Assembly (NCBI GenBank): GCA_947463775.1
Contig: CANHVD010000099.1
Span: forward strand, 1-12,773
DNA length: 12,773 nucleotides
Source: Planctomycetaceae bacterium
Lineage (GTDB): Bacteria; Planctomycetota; Planctomycetia; Planctomycetales; Planctomycetaceae
Direction of reading: 5' to 3'
Under the pieces are notes generated by a model. That model saw nothing but the letters and a program-made list of their open reading frames with translations. It did not search any database and was not told the origin of the DNA. Position 1 is the stretch's first letter, and each line of letters starts with the position of its first letter. The position numbers and the translations under genes are program-made. Positions 1 to 6,950 of this stretch are shown here, piece after piece.

Positions 1-501
1 GCCAATGCGATCCAAAATCCTCGACACATTGTGATGCATCCGTCGGATCGCTGGGCCTATTGCAGCAACGAAGCGGGTGGCAGCAAAGAAGATGGAGCCT
101 CTCTGTATGCACGGGACGGAAAAACCATGCAGTTGAAGCAGGAACAGTCTGTGCTCTCTCTGTCGGAAACGTTTGATGCGAATCAGAATTCGACCGCCGA
201 ATGTTTACTGACTCCTGACGGGAGTTTTCTGTACGTCGCGAATCGAGGCCATAACAGCATCGCCGGTTTCTCGGTTAATCAGTCCAATGGCCGCCTGACA
301 CGAGTTTCTATTACTCCGTCCGAAGCCGTTCCGCGATCCTTCACGATCAGTCCAGATGGGCGACATTTGTATGTGGCCGGTGAAGCCAGTGGGCGAGTGG
401 CTTCGTATGCGATTCAGTCCAATGGAGAACTGAAACCGCTGGCCGTTGTGGATTCCGGCCCGATCTCATGGGCGATCGTTGCCGTCGATGTTAATCGCTG
501 A
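1..501 (+). CDS. Lactonase-type seven-bladed beta-propeller protein, C-terminal part (5' end outside window)
   Basis: The reading frame is open from the first base, so the gene starts upstream of the window; about 166 residues are visible. Two beta-propeller blade motifs are clear, LTPDGSFLYVANRGHNSIAGF and SPDGRHLYVAGEASGRVASYAI, each of the form SPDGrxLYVAnxxxxxVxxY followed by a NGxL turn. This pattern is typical of the 6-phosphogluconolactonase/3-carboxymuconate-lactonase-like propeller family (COG2706, Lactonase PF10282). In planctomycetes many members are secreted and of unknown substrate, so hydrolysis of a sugar lactone is family knowledge and not shown here. The gene ends in TGA and converges with the PQQ-like gene only 31 bp away. 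Alternative identity: a generic YVTN-repeat surface propeller. Confidence 0.8.
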   Translation, partial: ANAIQNPRHIVMHPSDRWAYCSNEAGGSKEDGASLYARDGKTMQLKQEQSVLSLSETFDANQNSTAECLLTPDGSFLYVANRGHNSIAGFSVNQSNGRLTRVSITPSEAVPRSFTISPDGRHLYVAGEASGRVASYAIQSNGELKPLAVVDSGPISWAIVAVDVNR

Positions 502-516
502 GAGCGCCTGTTATCG

Positions 517-528
517 GCACTTCGGTGC
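517..528. terminator. Short UUCG-tetraloop hairpin between convergent genes
   Basis: GCAC-TTCG-GTGC is a 4-bp stem closed by a C(UUCG)G tetraloop in the plus-strand transcript. It sits in the 31-bp gap between the convergent lactonase-like and PQQ-like genes. There is no clear T-tract on either side, so termination is only suggested by position and by the unusually stable loop. Confidence 0.3.
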
Positions 529-532
529 GAAC

Positions 533-1987
533 TTACTTGCAGCGAAATGCATACAGAGCGACGTCGGTGCGAATCAGCATCTGGCCATCAGCAATGACGG
601 GAGTCGCCATGATGCGTTCCTTGAAGTCGTAAGATCCAAGCACGCTCCAGTCACGCCCTGCCTTCAGAATTGTGACGACGCCACCTTCGCTGACCAGATA
701 AATCTTGCCATCGCCGGCAACAATTGATGCATAGTAGTTGCCTCGTCCAACCGCCCTGCCCTGTTTCAGCATCTCACCCGTGTTGGCATCCAGACTGGTG
801 ATGATTCCGCTGTCCTTCACCATGTAAAGAACTCCGTCGTACACGACAGAACTCGGCACCGTGGGCAGGCTGCGCTGATAAGTCCAGTTTACGTTTTCCG
901 CAGGCAATTCACCGCGAGTTCCAGGGCGAAGAGATGCGGCCACGTTTTGAGCACGCTCAAACACCATCGCATGCTTCTCCCACTCCTTCTGATCCAGTCG
1001 TTGGTTCTGATTCAGATCGATGCGGAAAAAACGTTCGAGGATCGCATTCCCCTCGGGCAATTCATCTTTGCCGATCTCTTTATCGCTGTTCTTATCCAGG
1101 GTTGTCAGCGCGGTTGCGAATGGTTCCATACGGATGCGATCATCGGCATCTCCGCCCGGAGTCCACGTGGCAAAATAGATCTCCCCGTTGACGATCAAGG
1201 GAGTGCTGTCAACCAAGCGTGAGAGTCCGTCATACCACCAAAGCTTCTGGCCGTCTTTCGGATCGTAAGCCGCCAGTTGTAGAGAGCCTGCCACCAGAAG
1301 TTCGGTACGACCGTGGTTATCGAACACGACCGGAGTCGCATAGCTGCGAGTCGCCTCGGTTCGTTCTGCTTTCCAGACGACTTCCCCGGTCTTCTGATCC
1401 AGAGCAATCAGGAAACTGTTGATGTCGTGGTCCTCATTGAGAAACACTTTGCCGTCGAACAAAACTGGAGAACTGGAGGCCCCAAACTCATCCTGAAACG
1501 GTCCCATCGGGCGTTCCCAGAGCAGGTTACCCTCGAGGTCATAACACAGCAGACCGTAGCTTCCGAAGAAAGAAAACACCTGAGAACCATTGCAGGCCGG
1601 AGTCGACGAGGCAGGACTTCCAACGGCATGAAAGGCTTCCAGAGTTTTTGCCGGAGCCACCTGCTTCCAACGCACTTTTCCGCTCGCGCGATCCAGTGCA
1701 ACTGTGGCCAGTTCTTTGGTGTCTGCGGTATAGGTTGTGACGTAGATGGAATTACCGCAGAGACACGGCGATGAGATCCCCGGTGGCAATTCTGTTCGCC
1801 ACAGTCGGTCCTCGCCCTCACCAAACTCTACCGGAAGGACTGCGCCTGCTGGAGCAATCCCGCTATCTCTGCGAAACCATGCTTCATTCTCACCGGCCGA
1901 TAAATCCTGTGAGGAGCCAGCGCAGAGCAACACGGAGTTCATGATCAGGAATCTGCAGGATTTCAAAGACAGCAGTCGTCGCGGCAT
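533..1987 (-). CDS. Secreted PQQ-like beta-propeller protein with an inserted EF-hand pair
   Basis: This is a 484-residue protein with an N-terminal signal-peptide-like segment (basic MPRRLLSLKSCR followed by a hydrophobic stretch to about residue 24), so it is probably exported. Repeated blade motifs of the PQQ_2/PQQ-like type occur at residues 98-108 (LDRASGKVRWK), 196-206 (LDQKTGEVVWK), 241-250 (YDPKDGQKLW) and 399-406 (LDANTGEM), giving an eight-bladed-type propeller. Between them, two EF-hand loops are visible: residues 298-309 (DKNSDKEIGKDE, canonical Ca ligand pattern) and 324-335 (DLNQNQRLDQKE). No quinoprotein dehydrogenase catalytic residues or heme motif are recognisable, so it is more likely a binding or scaffold protein than an alcohol dehydrogenase. 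The start is supported by GAGGG seven bases upstream on the minus strand (1995-1999). It lies 125 bp downstream of the CobW-like gene on the same strand. Confidence 0.85.
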   Translation of the reverse strand: MPRRLLSLKSCRFLIMNSVLLCAGSSQDLSAGENEAWFRRDSGIAPAGAVLPVEFGEGEDRLWRTELPPGISSPCLCGNSIYVTTYTADTKELATVALDRASGKVRWKQVAPAKTLEAFHAVGSPASSTPACNGSQVFSFFGSYGLLCYDLEGNLLWERPMGPFQDEFGASSSPVLFDGKVFLNEDHDINSFLIALDQKTGEVVWKAERTEATRSYATPVVFDNHGRTELLVAGSLQLAAYDPKDGQKLWWYDGLSRLVDSTPLIVNGEIYFATWTPGGDADDRIRMEPFATALTTLDKNSDKEIGKDELPEGNAILERFFRIDLNQNQRLDQKEWEKHAMVFERAQNVAASLRPGTRGELPAENVNWTYQRSLPTVPSSVVYDGVLYMVKDSGIITSLDANTGEMLKQGRAVGRGNYYASIVAGDGKIYLVSEGGVVTILKAGRDWSVLGSYDFKERIMATPVIADGQMLIRTDVALYAFRCK

Positions 1988-2112
1988 GTTGAGGCCCTCG
2001 TTTCAAGAACACGGGTTGTGGATTGAGCACCTTGCTTTGGGATACCGACACAACAGCCAGGCCATGGCAGCAGAATCTGAAATTTCAAATCTCAAATTGA
2101 ATACTTGGTCAT

Positions 2113-3357
2113 TTAACCGTGGTCATGATCGCGGCTGCAATCGTGGTCATGTTCATGGTCGTGTAGACAAGTTTCCCACGGGCTGAATGGATCTTCGAGC
2201 GAACTCCAGACTTCCGGCCCGCCCTGCATTTCCGCATCGGTCAGCAAGCACTCATTGATCGCGGCTTCGATTTCCGCGGGATCAATCTGGGAAATGATCA
2301 GAAGCTCCTGCCGGCGATCGCCCCAATGCTCGTGCCAGACAGATTCCAGTTCTGCGGTGAAGTCGGGATCATCCTGAGGCCATTCGCTGCGATCGGTCTC
2401 GGCCCACCACTTGCCGGCGGGTTCCGCAGCCATCACCTGGCCGGCCTGAGACCAGAATCCGGACATCGCATTTCGCGTCGCCAACCAGAGATTTCCTCGA
2501 GACCGCAGGATACTCGGGGCAAGCTCATGGTCCATCCAGAAGTCCCAAAGTCGCTGCGGGTGAAATGGCCGATTGGCTCGAAAATAAAAGCTGGAGATGC
2601 CAGAGTTGGATGAATCTGCATCCAGGTCTGTCTGTGATTCCTCCGAAGATCCGCCGCCTGAAGTATCCGGGAAACGGCCCGTGTCAACGACGTCGGCAAT
2701 CGGGACTTCGCCGTGAATTGCGAGGACCACTTTGGCTTCCGGGTTGAGGTGTCTTAATAAGTTCATGATCAAACCTTTGTCTTCAGGAGAGACAAGGTCT
2801 GATTTGTTCAGCACCACAACATTCGCGAACTCAATCTGATCCACCATCAGCCGGACGAGATCCCGATTGTCATCTTCGTCCAGCCCGATACCAAGCTCAG
2901 AAAGTTCATCGGTTGAGTTGTAGTCGTTCAGAAACGTTTCTGCGTTAACAACGGTGACCAGAGTGTCGAGCGTGGCGACATCCGCCAGTGAGTCGCCATT
3001 TTCATCGACATACAAAAACACCTCTGCCACGGAAGCTGGTTCCGCGACACCGGCCGCCTCGATCAAAATGCTGTCGTGGAGACTTTGCTGGGCAAGTTGC
3101 CAGACATCAGCAAGCAGATCTTCGCGAAGGGAGCAACAGATACAGCCATCGGTCAATTCAACAAACGATTCCCCGGGCTGTTCTGCGATCTGTTCGTGCT
3201 CGACAACTTCCCGGGAATCCTCGTGGTCCGAGTCGTTCAGTGAATTCTGGATGACGCCCATGTTTTTTTCACCGCGATTTCTCAGCAGATGATTGAGCAG
3301 GCTGGTTTTGCCTGAGCCCGGAAGTCCGGAAATGAGAGTAACGGTCGGCTTTTTCAT
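2113..3357 (-). CDS. COG0523 (CobW/YciC/ZigA-like) GTP-binding metallochaperone-type protein
   Basis: This 414-residue G3E-family GTPase has Walker A GLPGSGKT (11-18), the family hallmark CxCC motif GCICC (71-75), a switch-region EAAGVAEP (100-107), and the guanine-specificity motif NKSD (184-187). A CobW C-terminal domain follows from about residue 253, including the SGFWSQAG and GKWWAETD segments typical of the YciC/ZigA branch. An acidic, Ser-rich linker (232-252) separates the two domains, and the last 16 residues are His/Asp-rich. Known members deliver or allocate zinc or cobalt to client metalloenzymes; a zinc-related role is inferred from the branch resemblance and the His tail. I see no convincing Zur-type operator upstream. 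The gene is divergent from purE, which is not an obvious functional partner. No clear Shine-Dalgarno precedes the ATG. Confidence 0.9.
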   Translation of the reverse strand: MKKPTVTLISGLPGSGKTSLLNHLLRNRGEKNMGVIQNSLNDSDHEDSREVVEHEQIAEQPGESFVELTDGCICCSLREDLLADVWQLAQQSLHDSILIEAAGVAEPASVAEVFLYVDENGDSLADVATLDTLVTVVNAETFLNDYNSTDELSELGIGLDEDDNRDLVRLMVDQIEFANVVVLNKSDLVSPEDKGLIMNLLRHLNPEAKVVLAIHGEVPIADVVDTGRFPDTSGGGSSEESQTDLDADSSNSGISSFYFRANRPFHPQRLWDFWMDHELAPSILRSRGNLWLATRNAMSGFWSQAGQVMAAEPAGKWWAETDRSEWPQDDPDFTAELESVWHEHWGDRRQELLIISQIDPAEIEAAINECLLTDAEMQGGPEVWSSLEDPFSPWETCLHDHEHDHDCSRDHDHG

Positions 3358-3712
3358 GGTGGCAGAATGGTCCTGATTGAGCTGCGGAGCGGACTGGCTG
3401 ATGGCGATTCTTCACTCGCGTTCAAGGTCCGCAGGCGTCATGATTGGGTGTGAGCAGTGTCGAATTAGTGCAAGCGTATTCGTAATTTGAATCAAAGAAA
3501 ACTGGCCGAGGTTGATTATTGATACGCGACGTCGGGAGTACCGCTTTTCCCGTCTTTGGCTGCTCCGTTCTGGGCATTGGAATCAAACCCCGGAATTTGC
3601 GGCGGGGCGAAGTCCAAAGGTCGTCATTGGGCTGCTAATATGCCGTCCTGACGAGATTTTCATCGCAGTTTTCCGCCGTGTTGGGTGGTTGATTTAAAAC
3701 GCCATAAAAAAC

Positions 3713-3807
3713 GTAGCTGAGCTCGTGAGAGCTCAAGAGTCGCTCCGAATTCTCACGAATCCGGCTACAGACGCATGCTGCGAAAACCGGACGCTAACGC
3801 GTTCCGG
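3713..3807 (+). promoter_or_regulatory. Structured 5' leader of purE (candidate cis-regulatory RNA)
   Basis: Several complementary segments are packed just upstream of purE. Hairpin A is TGAGCTC/GAGCTCA (3718-3724/3729-3735, loop GTGA). Hairpin C is CCGAATTC/GAATCCGG (3745-3752/3757-3764, one A-C mismatch, loop TCAC). The two loops are mutually complementary. A competing perfect 8-bp helix B, TCGTGAGA/TCTCACGA (3723-3730/3751-3758), would break both A and C. GTAG/CTAC (3713-3716/3765-3768) could close the A+C arrangement. A third hairpin, CCGGACGC with loop TAAC and one bulged T, occupies 3787-3807, 13 bases before the GAGGG ribosome binding site. The transcription start is unknown, so whether all of this is transcribed is inference. 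It does not match the purine or ZTP riboswitch consensus as I know them. Confidence 0.35.
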
Positions 3808-3820
3808 CTGATGAAATAAA

Positions 3821-3825
3821 GAGGG
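3821..3825 (+). promoter_or_regulatory. Ribosome binding site of purE
   Basis: GAGGG lies five bases before the ATG at 3831 and is complementary to the 16S anti-Shine-Dalgarno. It fixes the purE start and shows this gene uses SD-led initiation, unlike several neighbours. Confidence 0.6.
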
Positions 3826-3830
3826 CCTTT

Positions 3831-4337
3831 ATGAGTAATACATCGCCTGTTGTTGGTGTCGTGATGGGCAGTCGGTCCGACTGGGAGACAATGGCCCCGG
3901 CGGCAGAGATTTTGCGCCAGTTTGGGGTTCCGTATGAATGTCGAGTTGTCTCGGCGCATCGGACTCCGGCGTGGATGGCAGAGTATGCGACGACGGCGGA
4001 ATCGCGAGGAATCCGGATCATCATTGCCGGGGCTGGCGGGGCGGCTCATCTGCCGGGGATGATCGCCGCGCAGACGGTGTTGCCCGTGTTGGGGGTTCCC
4101 GTGCAGAGCAAAGCGCTGAACGGGTTGGACTCACTGTTATCGATTGTTCAGATGCCCGGCGGAGTGCCTGTGGGAACTTTGGCAATTGGCAGTGCCGGGG
4201 CTCGCAATGCGGGCTTGCTGGCTGTCAGAATTCTGGCCATTAATGATGGGTCGTTGAATCAGCAATTGCACCAGTTTCATCAACAGCAGACCGATGCCGT
4301 ACTTAACGATTCTGAGCTAAGTCTTCCCGGTCAGTAA
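3831..4337 (+). CDS. purE: N5-carboxyaminoimidazole ribonucleotide mutase (PurE, class I)
   Basis: This 168-residue cytoplasmic enzyme moves the carboxyl group of N5-CAIR to C4 to give CAIR in de novo purine synthesis. Diagnostic segments are GVVMGSRSDWETM (9-21, phosphate-binding Ser14/Asp17), VVSAHRTPAWM (39-49, with catalytic His43), AGAGGAAHLPGMIAA (66-80), and VLGVPVQSKALNGLDSLLSIVQMPGGVPVGTLAIG (86-120). The C-terminal 25 residues are Gln-rich and lie beyond the conserved core. The presence of purK immediately downstream agrees with the class I (mutase, not AIR-carboxylating class II) assignment. The start is supported by a good ribosome binding site. The gap to purK is 30 bp, so the two are almost certainly co-transcribed. 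Confidence 0.97.
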   Translation: MSNTSPVVGVVMGSRSDWETMAPAAEILRQFGVPYECRVVSAHRTPAWMAEYATTAESRGIRIIIAGAGGAAHLPGMIAAQTVLPVLGVPVQSKALNGLDSLLSIVQMPGGVPVGTLAIGSAGARNAGLLAVRILAINDGSLNQQLHQFHQQQTDAVLNDSELSLPGQ

Positions 4338-4367
4338 TCTGAACACTCGATAATTCTCTTCACCACA

Positions 4368-5519
4368 ATGAAACAATCACCGCGATCACTTCCACCGGGT
4401 TCAACACTAGGCATGCTTGGCGGAGGCCAGCTCGGCCGGATGTTTGCCATCGCCGCGCGGCAATGCGGATACCGGATCATCACGTTTGGTGATCCGTCTG
4501 ATTCACCGGCAGGCCAGGTGAGCGACCTGAGTATTCCCGCGAAGTTTTCAGACGAAGATGCACTTCGCAAGTTCGCGGCCCAGGTTGATGTCGTGACATA
4601 TGAACAGGAGAATATTCCGGTTCCGACCGTTGAGCTGCTACTGCAACATGTCCCTGTTTTTCCCGGACCTGAATTGTTGCGGGCATCTCAGCATCGTCTG
4701 TTGGAAAAGACTTCGCTGCGAAAGATCGGGATTCCGACCGCCAACTTTGCGGCTGTGCATAGTGCGGAAGAACTGAAAGCGGCCGTCGCGAATTTTGGTG
4801 GCGATGCCATCCTGAAAACGGTGACGCTGGGGTACGATGGCAAAGGCCAGGCTCGAGTGCGCAGCACGGATGACCTGGGCGCCGTATGGAAGAAGTTTGC
4901 TGTCGAAGAAGCGATCGTCGAACAGATCGTGGACTTCTCATTTGAACTGTCGATTGTGGCCTCACGCTTTGGCGATGGTACCTGTGCATTTTATCCGCCG
5001 GTTCGCAACGATCACGTGAACCATATTCTGGACGTGTCGGTCAGTCCTGCCGACAGCATTTCGCCTCAGTTGACTGCCGATGCAATTCAGATTGCTCGCG
5101 CGATTCTGGAGCACTTTGATGTGATTGGCGTGTTGTGCGTGGAGCTGTTTGCGACGACGGACGGCAAACTGGTCGTCAATGAGATCGCTCCTCGACCTCA
5201 CAACAGCGGCCACTTGACGATTGATGCCTGTCGCAGCAGTCAGTTCGAACAGCAGTTTCGAGCTGTCAGCGGTCTCGCCTCCGGAAATGTCGAAATGCGA
5301 TCACCGGCCGCAATGGCAAATCTGCTGGGCGATCATTTGTTTGACGCCACGCCGGAGTGCTGGAGTGCAGTATTCGCAATGCCGAATGTGCATGTCCATA
5401 TGTATGGCAAAGCGGAAGCTCGAACCGGTCGCAAGATGGGCCATCTGACGGCCACGGCGTCGACAGCAAAGGCGGCTGAAGATCTGGTAGTCGCCGCGCG
5501 AAGAAAGCTCCGCGGCTGA
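4368..5519 (+). CDS. purK: 5-(carboxyamino)imidazole ribonucleotide synthase (PurK)
   Basis: This 383-residue ATP-grasp enzyme converts AIR, ATP and bicarbonate to N5-CAIR, the substrate of the PurE encoded just upstream. Visible hallmarks are the N-terminal pre-ATP-grasp motif LGMLGGGQLGRMFAIAARQ (14-32), VDVVTYEQENIP (73-84), and SQHRLLEKTSLRKIGIPTANF (107-127). The ATP-binding segment ILKTVTLGYDGKGQ (148-161), the metal- and phosphate-binding NEIAPRPHNSGH (271-282) and the C-terminal HMYGKAEARTGRKMGHLT (344-361) follow. Length and domain order are normal for the family. No Shine-Dalgarno is evident before the ATG, suggesting translation coupled to purE or leaderless-like initiation. The gene ends 90 bp from the convergent ABC permease. 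Confidence 0.97.
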   Translation: MKQSPRSLPPGSTLGMLGGGQLGRMFAIAARQCGYRIITFGDPSDSPAGQVSDLSIPAKFSDEDALRKFAAQVDVVTYEQENIPVPTVELLLQHVPVFPGPELLRASQHRLLEKTSLRKIGIPTANFAAVHSAEELKAAVANFGGDAILKTVTLGYDGKGQARVRSTDDLGAVWKKFAVEEAIVEQIVDFSFELSIVASRFGDGTCAFYPPVRNDHVNHILDVSVSPADSISPQLTADAIQIARAILEHFDVIGVLCVELFATTDGKLVVNEIAPRPHNSGHLTIDACRSSQFEQQFRAVSGLASGNVEMRSPAAMANLLGDHLFDATPECWSAVFAMPNVHVHMYGKAEARTGRKMGHLTATASTAKAAEDLVVAARRKLRG

Positions 5520-5541
5520 TACAGAAGAGTTGCGGAAAGAA

Positions 5542-5586
5542 GTTGCTCGCACTCCGAGGGTGTTTGCCGTCGAAAGTGCGAGCAAC
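5542..5586. terminator. Bidirectional hairpin between convergent purK and the ABC permease
   Basis: A perfect 12-bp inverted repeat, GTTGCTCGCACT (5542-5553) and AGTGCGAGCAAC (5575-5586), encloses a 21-nt loop. It lies in the 90-bp gap between two convergent stop codons. On the minus strand the stem is followed by the pyrimidine-rich TTCTTTCC, so termination of the ABC operon is the better-supported direction. The plus side has no T-run. Confidence 0.55.
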
Positions 5587-5609
5587 ATTGACCTATTAAT
5601 GGAACTCTG

Positions 5610-6950
5610 TCAGCTACTTAACGCATCGGCCACGTTGGTACGATAAGCCGTCATTGCGGGCAGGAACCCAACAAGCACAGCCAGTCCGACCAGCACCGGA
5701 AACAAAACCGCTTCCCAGACGTTAAGTGCCCACGGATTAATCAGCAAGCCTGTCTGAGTCACGATCCAGGGTGACGCGACAACGGCAATGCCATGCCCCG
5801 TCAGCCAGCCAAGCAATCCGCCGCCGATACAGAGCAATGCTGATTCTGCCAGAATGATTCCGAAGACATGCATTCGTTGAGCACCCAGAGCTCGCATGAT
5901 GCCGATCTCGCGGCGACGATCTGACATGGAGTTGTAGATGCTCACAAAGATGCCAACCCCAGAGACCAGGATAATGATGGCCGTTAACGCGACGAGAGCC
6001 TTTTGGATATTGCCAATCAGCCCGTTCATCAGCCTTTGAATTGTCCGCACGGGATTAGCAGCCATGGCCTGATAACCGGTCTGCAGATCGCTCATCAGGC
6101 TCACTCCGAGATACGGTTTATCCGGATCCGTTTTGATCAGGATCGCAGAGATCTCTTTCATGGCATCCGGAGTGGCATGAGCATGGTTATGGTGATCATG
6201 CGATCCGGCAGCTTCCTCCGCTTTGACGCCTTCCAGCTGCTTCAATGCTGCGGCCAGTCGTTCGGGATCCGCTGCGTAGAAGTCTCTTAGTCGTTTCTCA
6301 ATCTCTTTTACCGGCTTTCCATGTCCCGCAATGGCATAGAATCCGTCGAGAGGTAGAAACACCGTGCGATCATTTGCGGTGCCGGTCGGAGCCAGCACTG
6401 CGACCACGGTGAACTTTTCGTCATGAACGTGGCCACTGTCCGCACCACCATGCACGATCGTAAATTGAGAACCAAGATCCCAGCCGTTCTCACGAGCGAC
6501 CTCAGAGCCGATGATCGTGTCGAACAGGCCGTTGATACGACTGCCGCGGATGCGAAACTTCCGACGAGGCATGTATTCATTTTCGAAATACTGCGTCGTT
6601 GTTCCGACGATGGGAAATGATCCTTCTTTGGTCACGTCGCCAAAAGCCAGAGGCACCGCCGAGACAACTCGAGGATCCTTCTGCATCTGTTCAAGGAACA
6701 GATACGGCAGGTTCTCAATCGGCGGCTGCATGCGATAAACCGCACTGAGCACCAGTTGCAGATCACTGCCCTTGGGGCCAACGATCAGGTCGTAACCCAC
6801 ACTGGTCTGATTGAACGCGCTATCCACCGCGCCGAAAATGACCAGCACGAGAACCATCAACATGACACCCAGTCCAATGCTGAGTGCTGTCAAAGATGAA
6901 GCCAGCCTGCGCTGACGAATACTCTTCCAGGCAATTGTCAGCAGATTCAT
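5610..6950 (-). CDS. FtsX/MacB-type ABC transporter permease with a periplasmic His cluster
   Basis: This 446-residue inner-membrane permease has the MacB_PCD/FtsX layout. There is one N-terminal membrane helix (about 17-43), a large periplasmic domain (about 45-315), and three C-terminal helices (about 318-340, 362-392, 412-436). The FtsX-family cytoplasmic coupling segment SMSDRRREIGIMRALGAQ lies at 341-358. The periplasmic domain carries HDHHNHAH (251-258) and a second His group, VHGGADSGHVHDEKF (166-180), suggesting metal binding. The ATG at 6950 overlaps the ATPase TGA stop as ATGA, so I prefer it to an in-frame start 21 bases upstream. Known relatives export lipoproteins, peptides or antibiotics, or support zinc uptake (the Zrg system of Vibrio has FtsX-like subunits). 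The substrate here is unknown. Confidence 0.9.
   Translation of the reverse strand: MNLLTIAWKSIRQRRLASSLTALSIGLGVMLMVLVLVIFGAVDSAFNQTSVGYDLIVGPKGSDLQLVLSAVYRMQPPIENLPYLFLEQMQKDPRVVSAVPLAFGDVTKEGSFPIVGTTTQYFENEYMPRRKFRIRGSRINGLFDTIIGSEVARENGWDLGSQFTIVHGGADSGHVHDEKFTVVAVLAPTGTANDRTVFLPLDGFYAIAGHGKPVKEIEKRLRDFYAADPERLAAALKQLEGVKAEEAAGSHDHHNHAHATPDAMKEISAILIKTDPDKPYLGVSLMSDLQTGYQAMAANPVRTIQRLMNGLIGNIQKALVALTAIIILVSGVGIFVSIYNSMSDRRREIGIMRALGAQRMHVFGIILAESALLCIGGGLLGWLTGHGIAVVASPWIVTQTGLLINPWALNVWEAVLFPVLVGLAVLVGFLPAMTAYRTNVADALSS

Larger units (their letters stand above)
3358..3830. other. 473-bp divergent intergenic region
   Basis: This gap between the CobW-like start and the purE start should hold both divergent promoters. 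I could not identify convincing -35/-10 pairs, which is usual for planctomycetes. A 61-codon open frame at 3512-3697 has no recognisable domain, an arginine-rich composition and no ribosome binding site, and I do not call it. The last 120 bases are rich in inverted repeats and are listed separately as the purE leader. Confidence 0.6.

Noticed and set aside
522..573. 10-bp direct repeat TCGGTGCGAA (522-531 and 564-573)
   Set aside because: The second copy is coding sequence of the PQQ-like protein and no third copy or further symmetry was seen; likely chance.
3358..3520. Zur-type zinc operator upstream of the COG0523 gene
   Set aside because: No GTTATNNNATAAC-like or comparable palindrome was found in the upstream region.
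3577..3621. Short matches (TTGGAATCAA, AGTCCAAAGGT) to the sequence at the right end of the REP-like element
   Set aside because: The order of the two segments is swapped and no hairpin core is present, so I do not treat it as a decayed copy.
3512..3697. 61-codon plus-strand open frame upstream of purE
   Set aside because: No ribosome binding site, no domain, arginine-rich composition typical of chance frames in GC-rich DNA.
3713..3807. Known purine or ZTP riboswitch upstream of purE
   Set aside because: The junction and loop bases that define those aptamers are not present: the loops are 4 nt rather than 7, and there is no CCGCCUGGGC-type segment.
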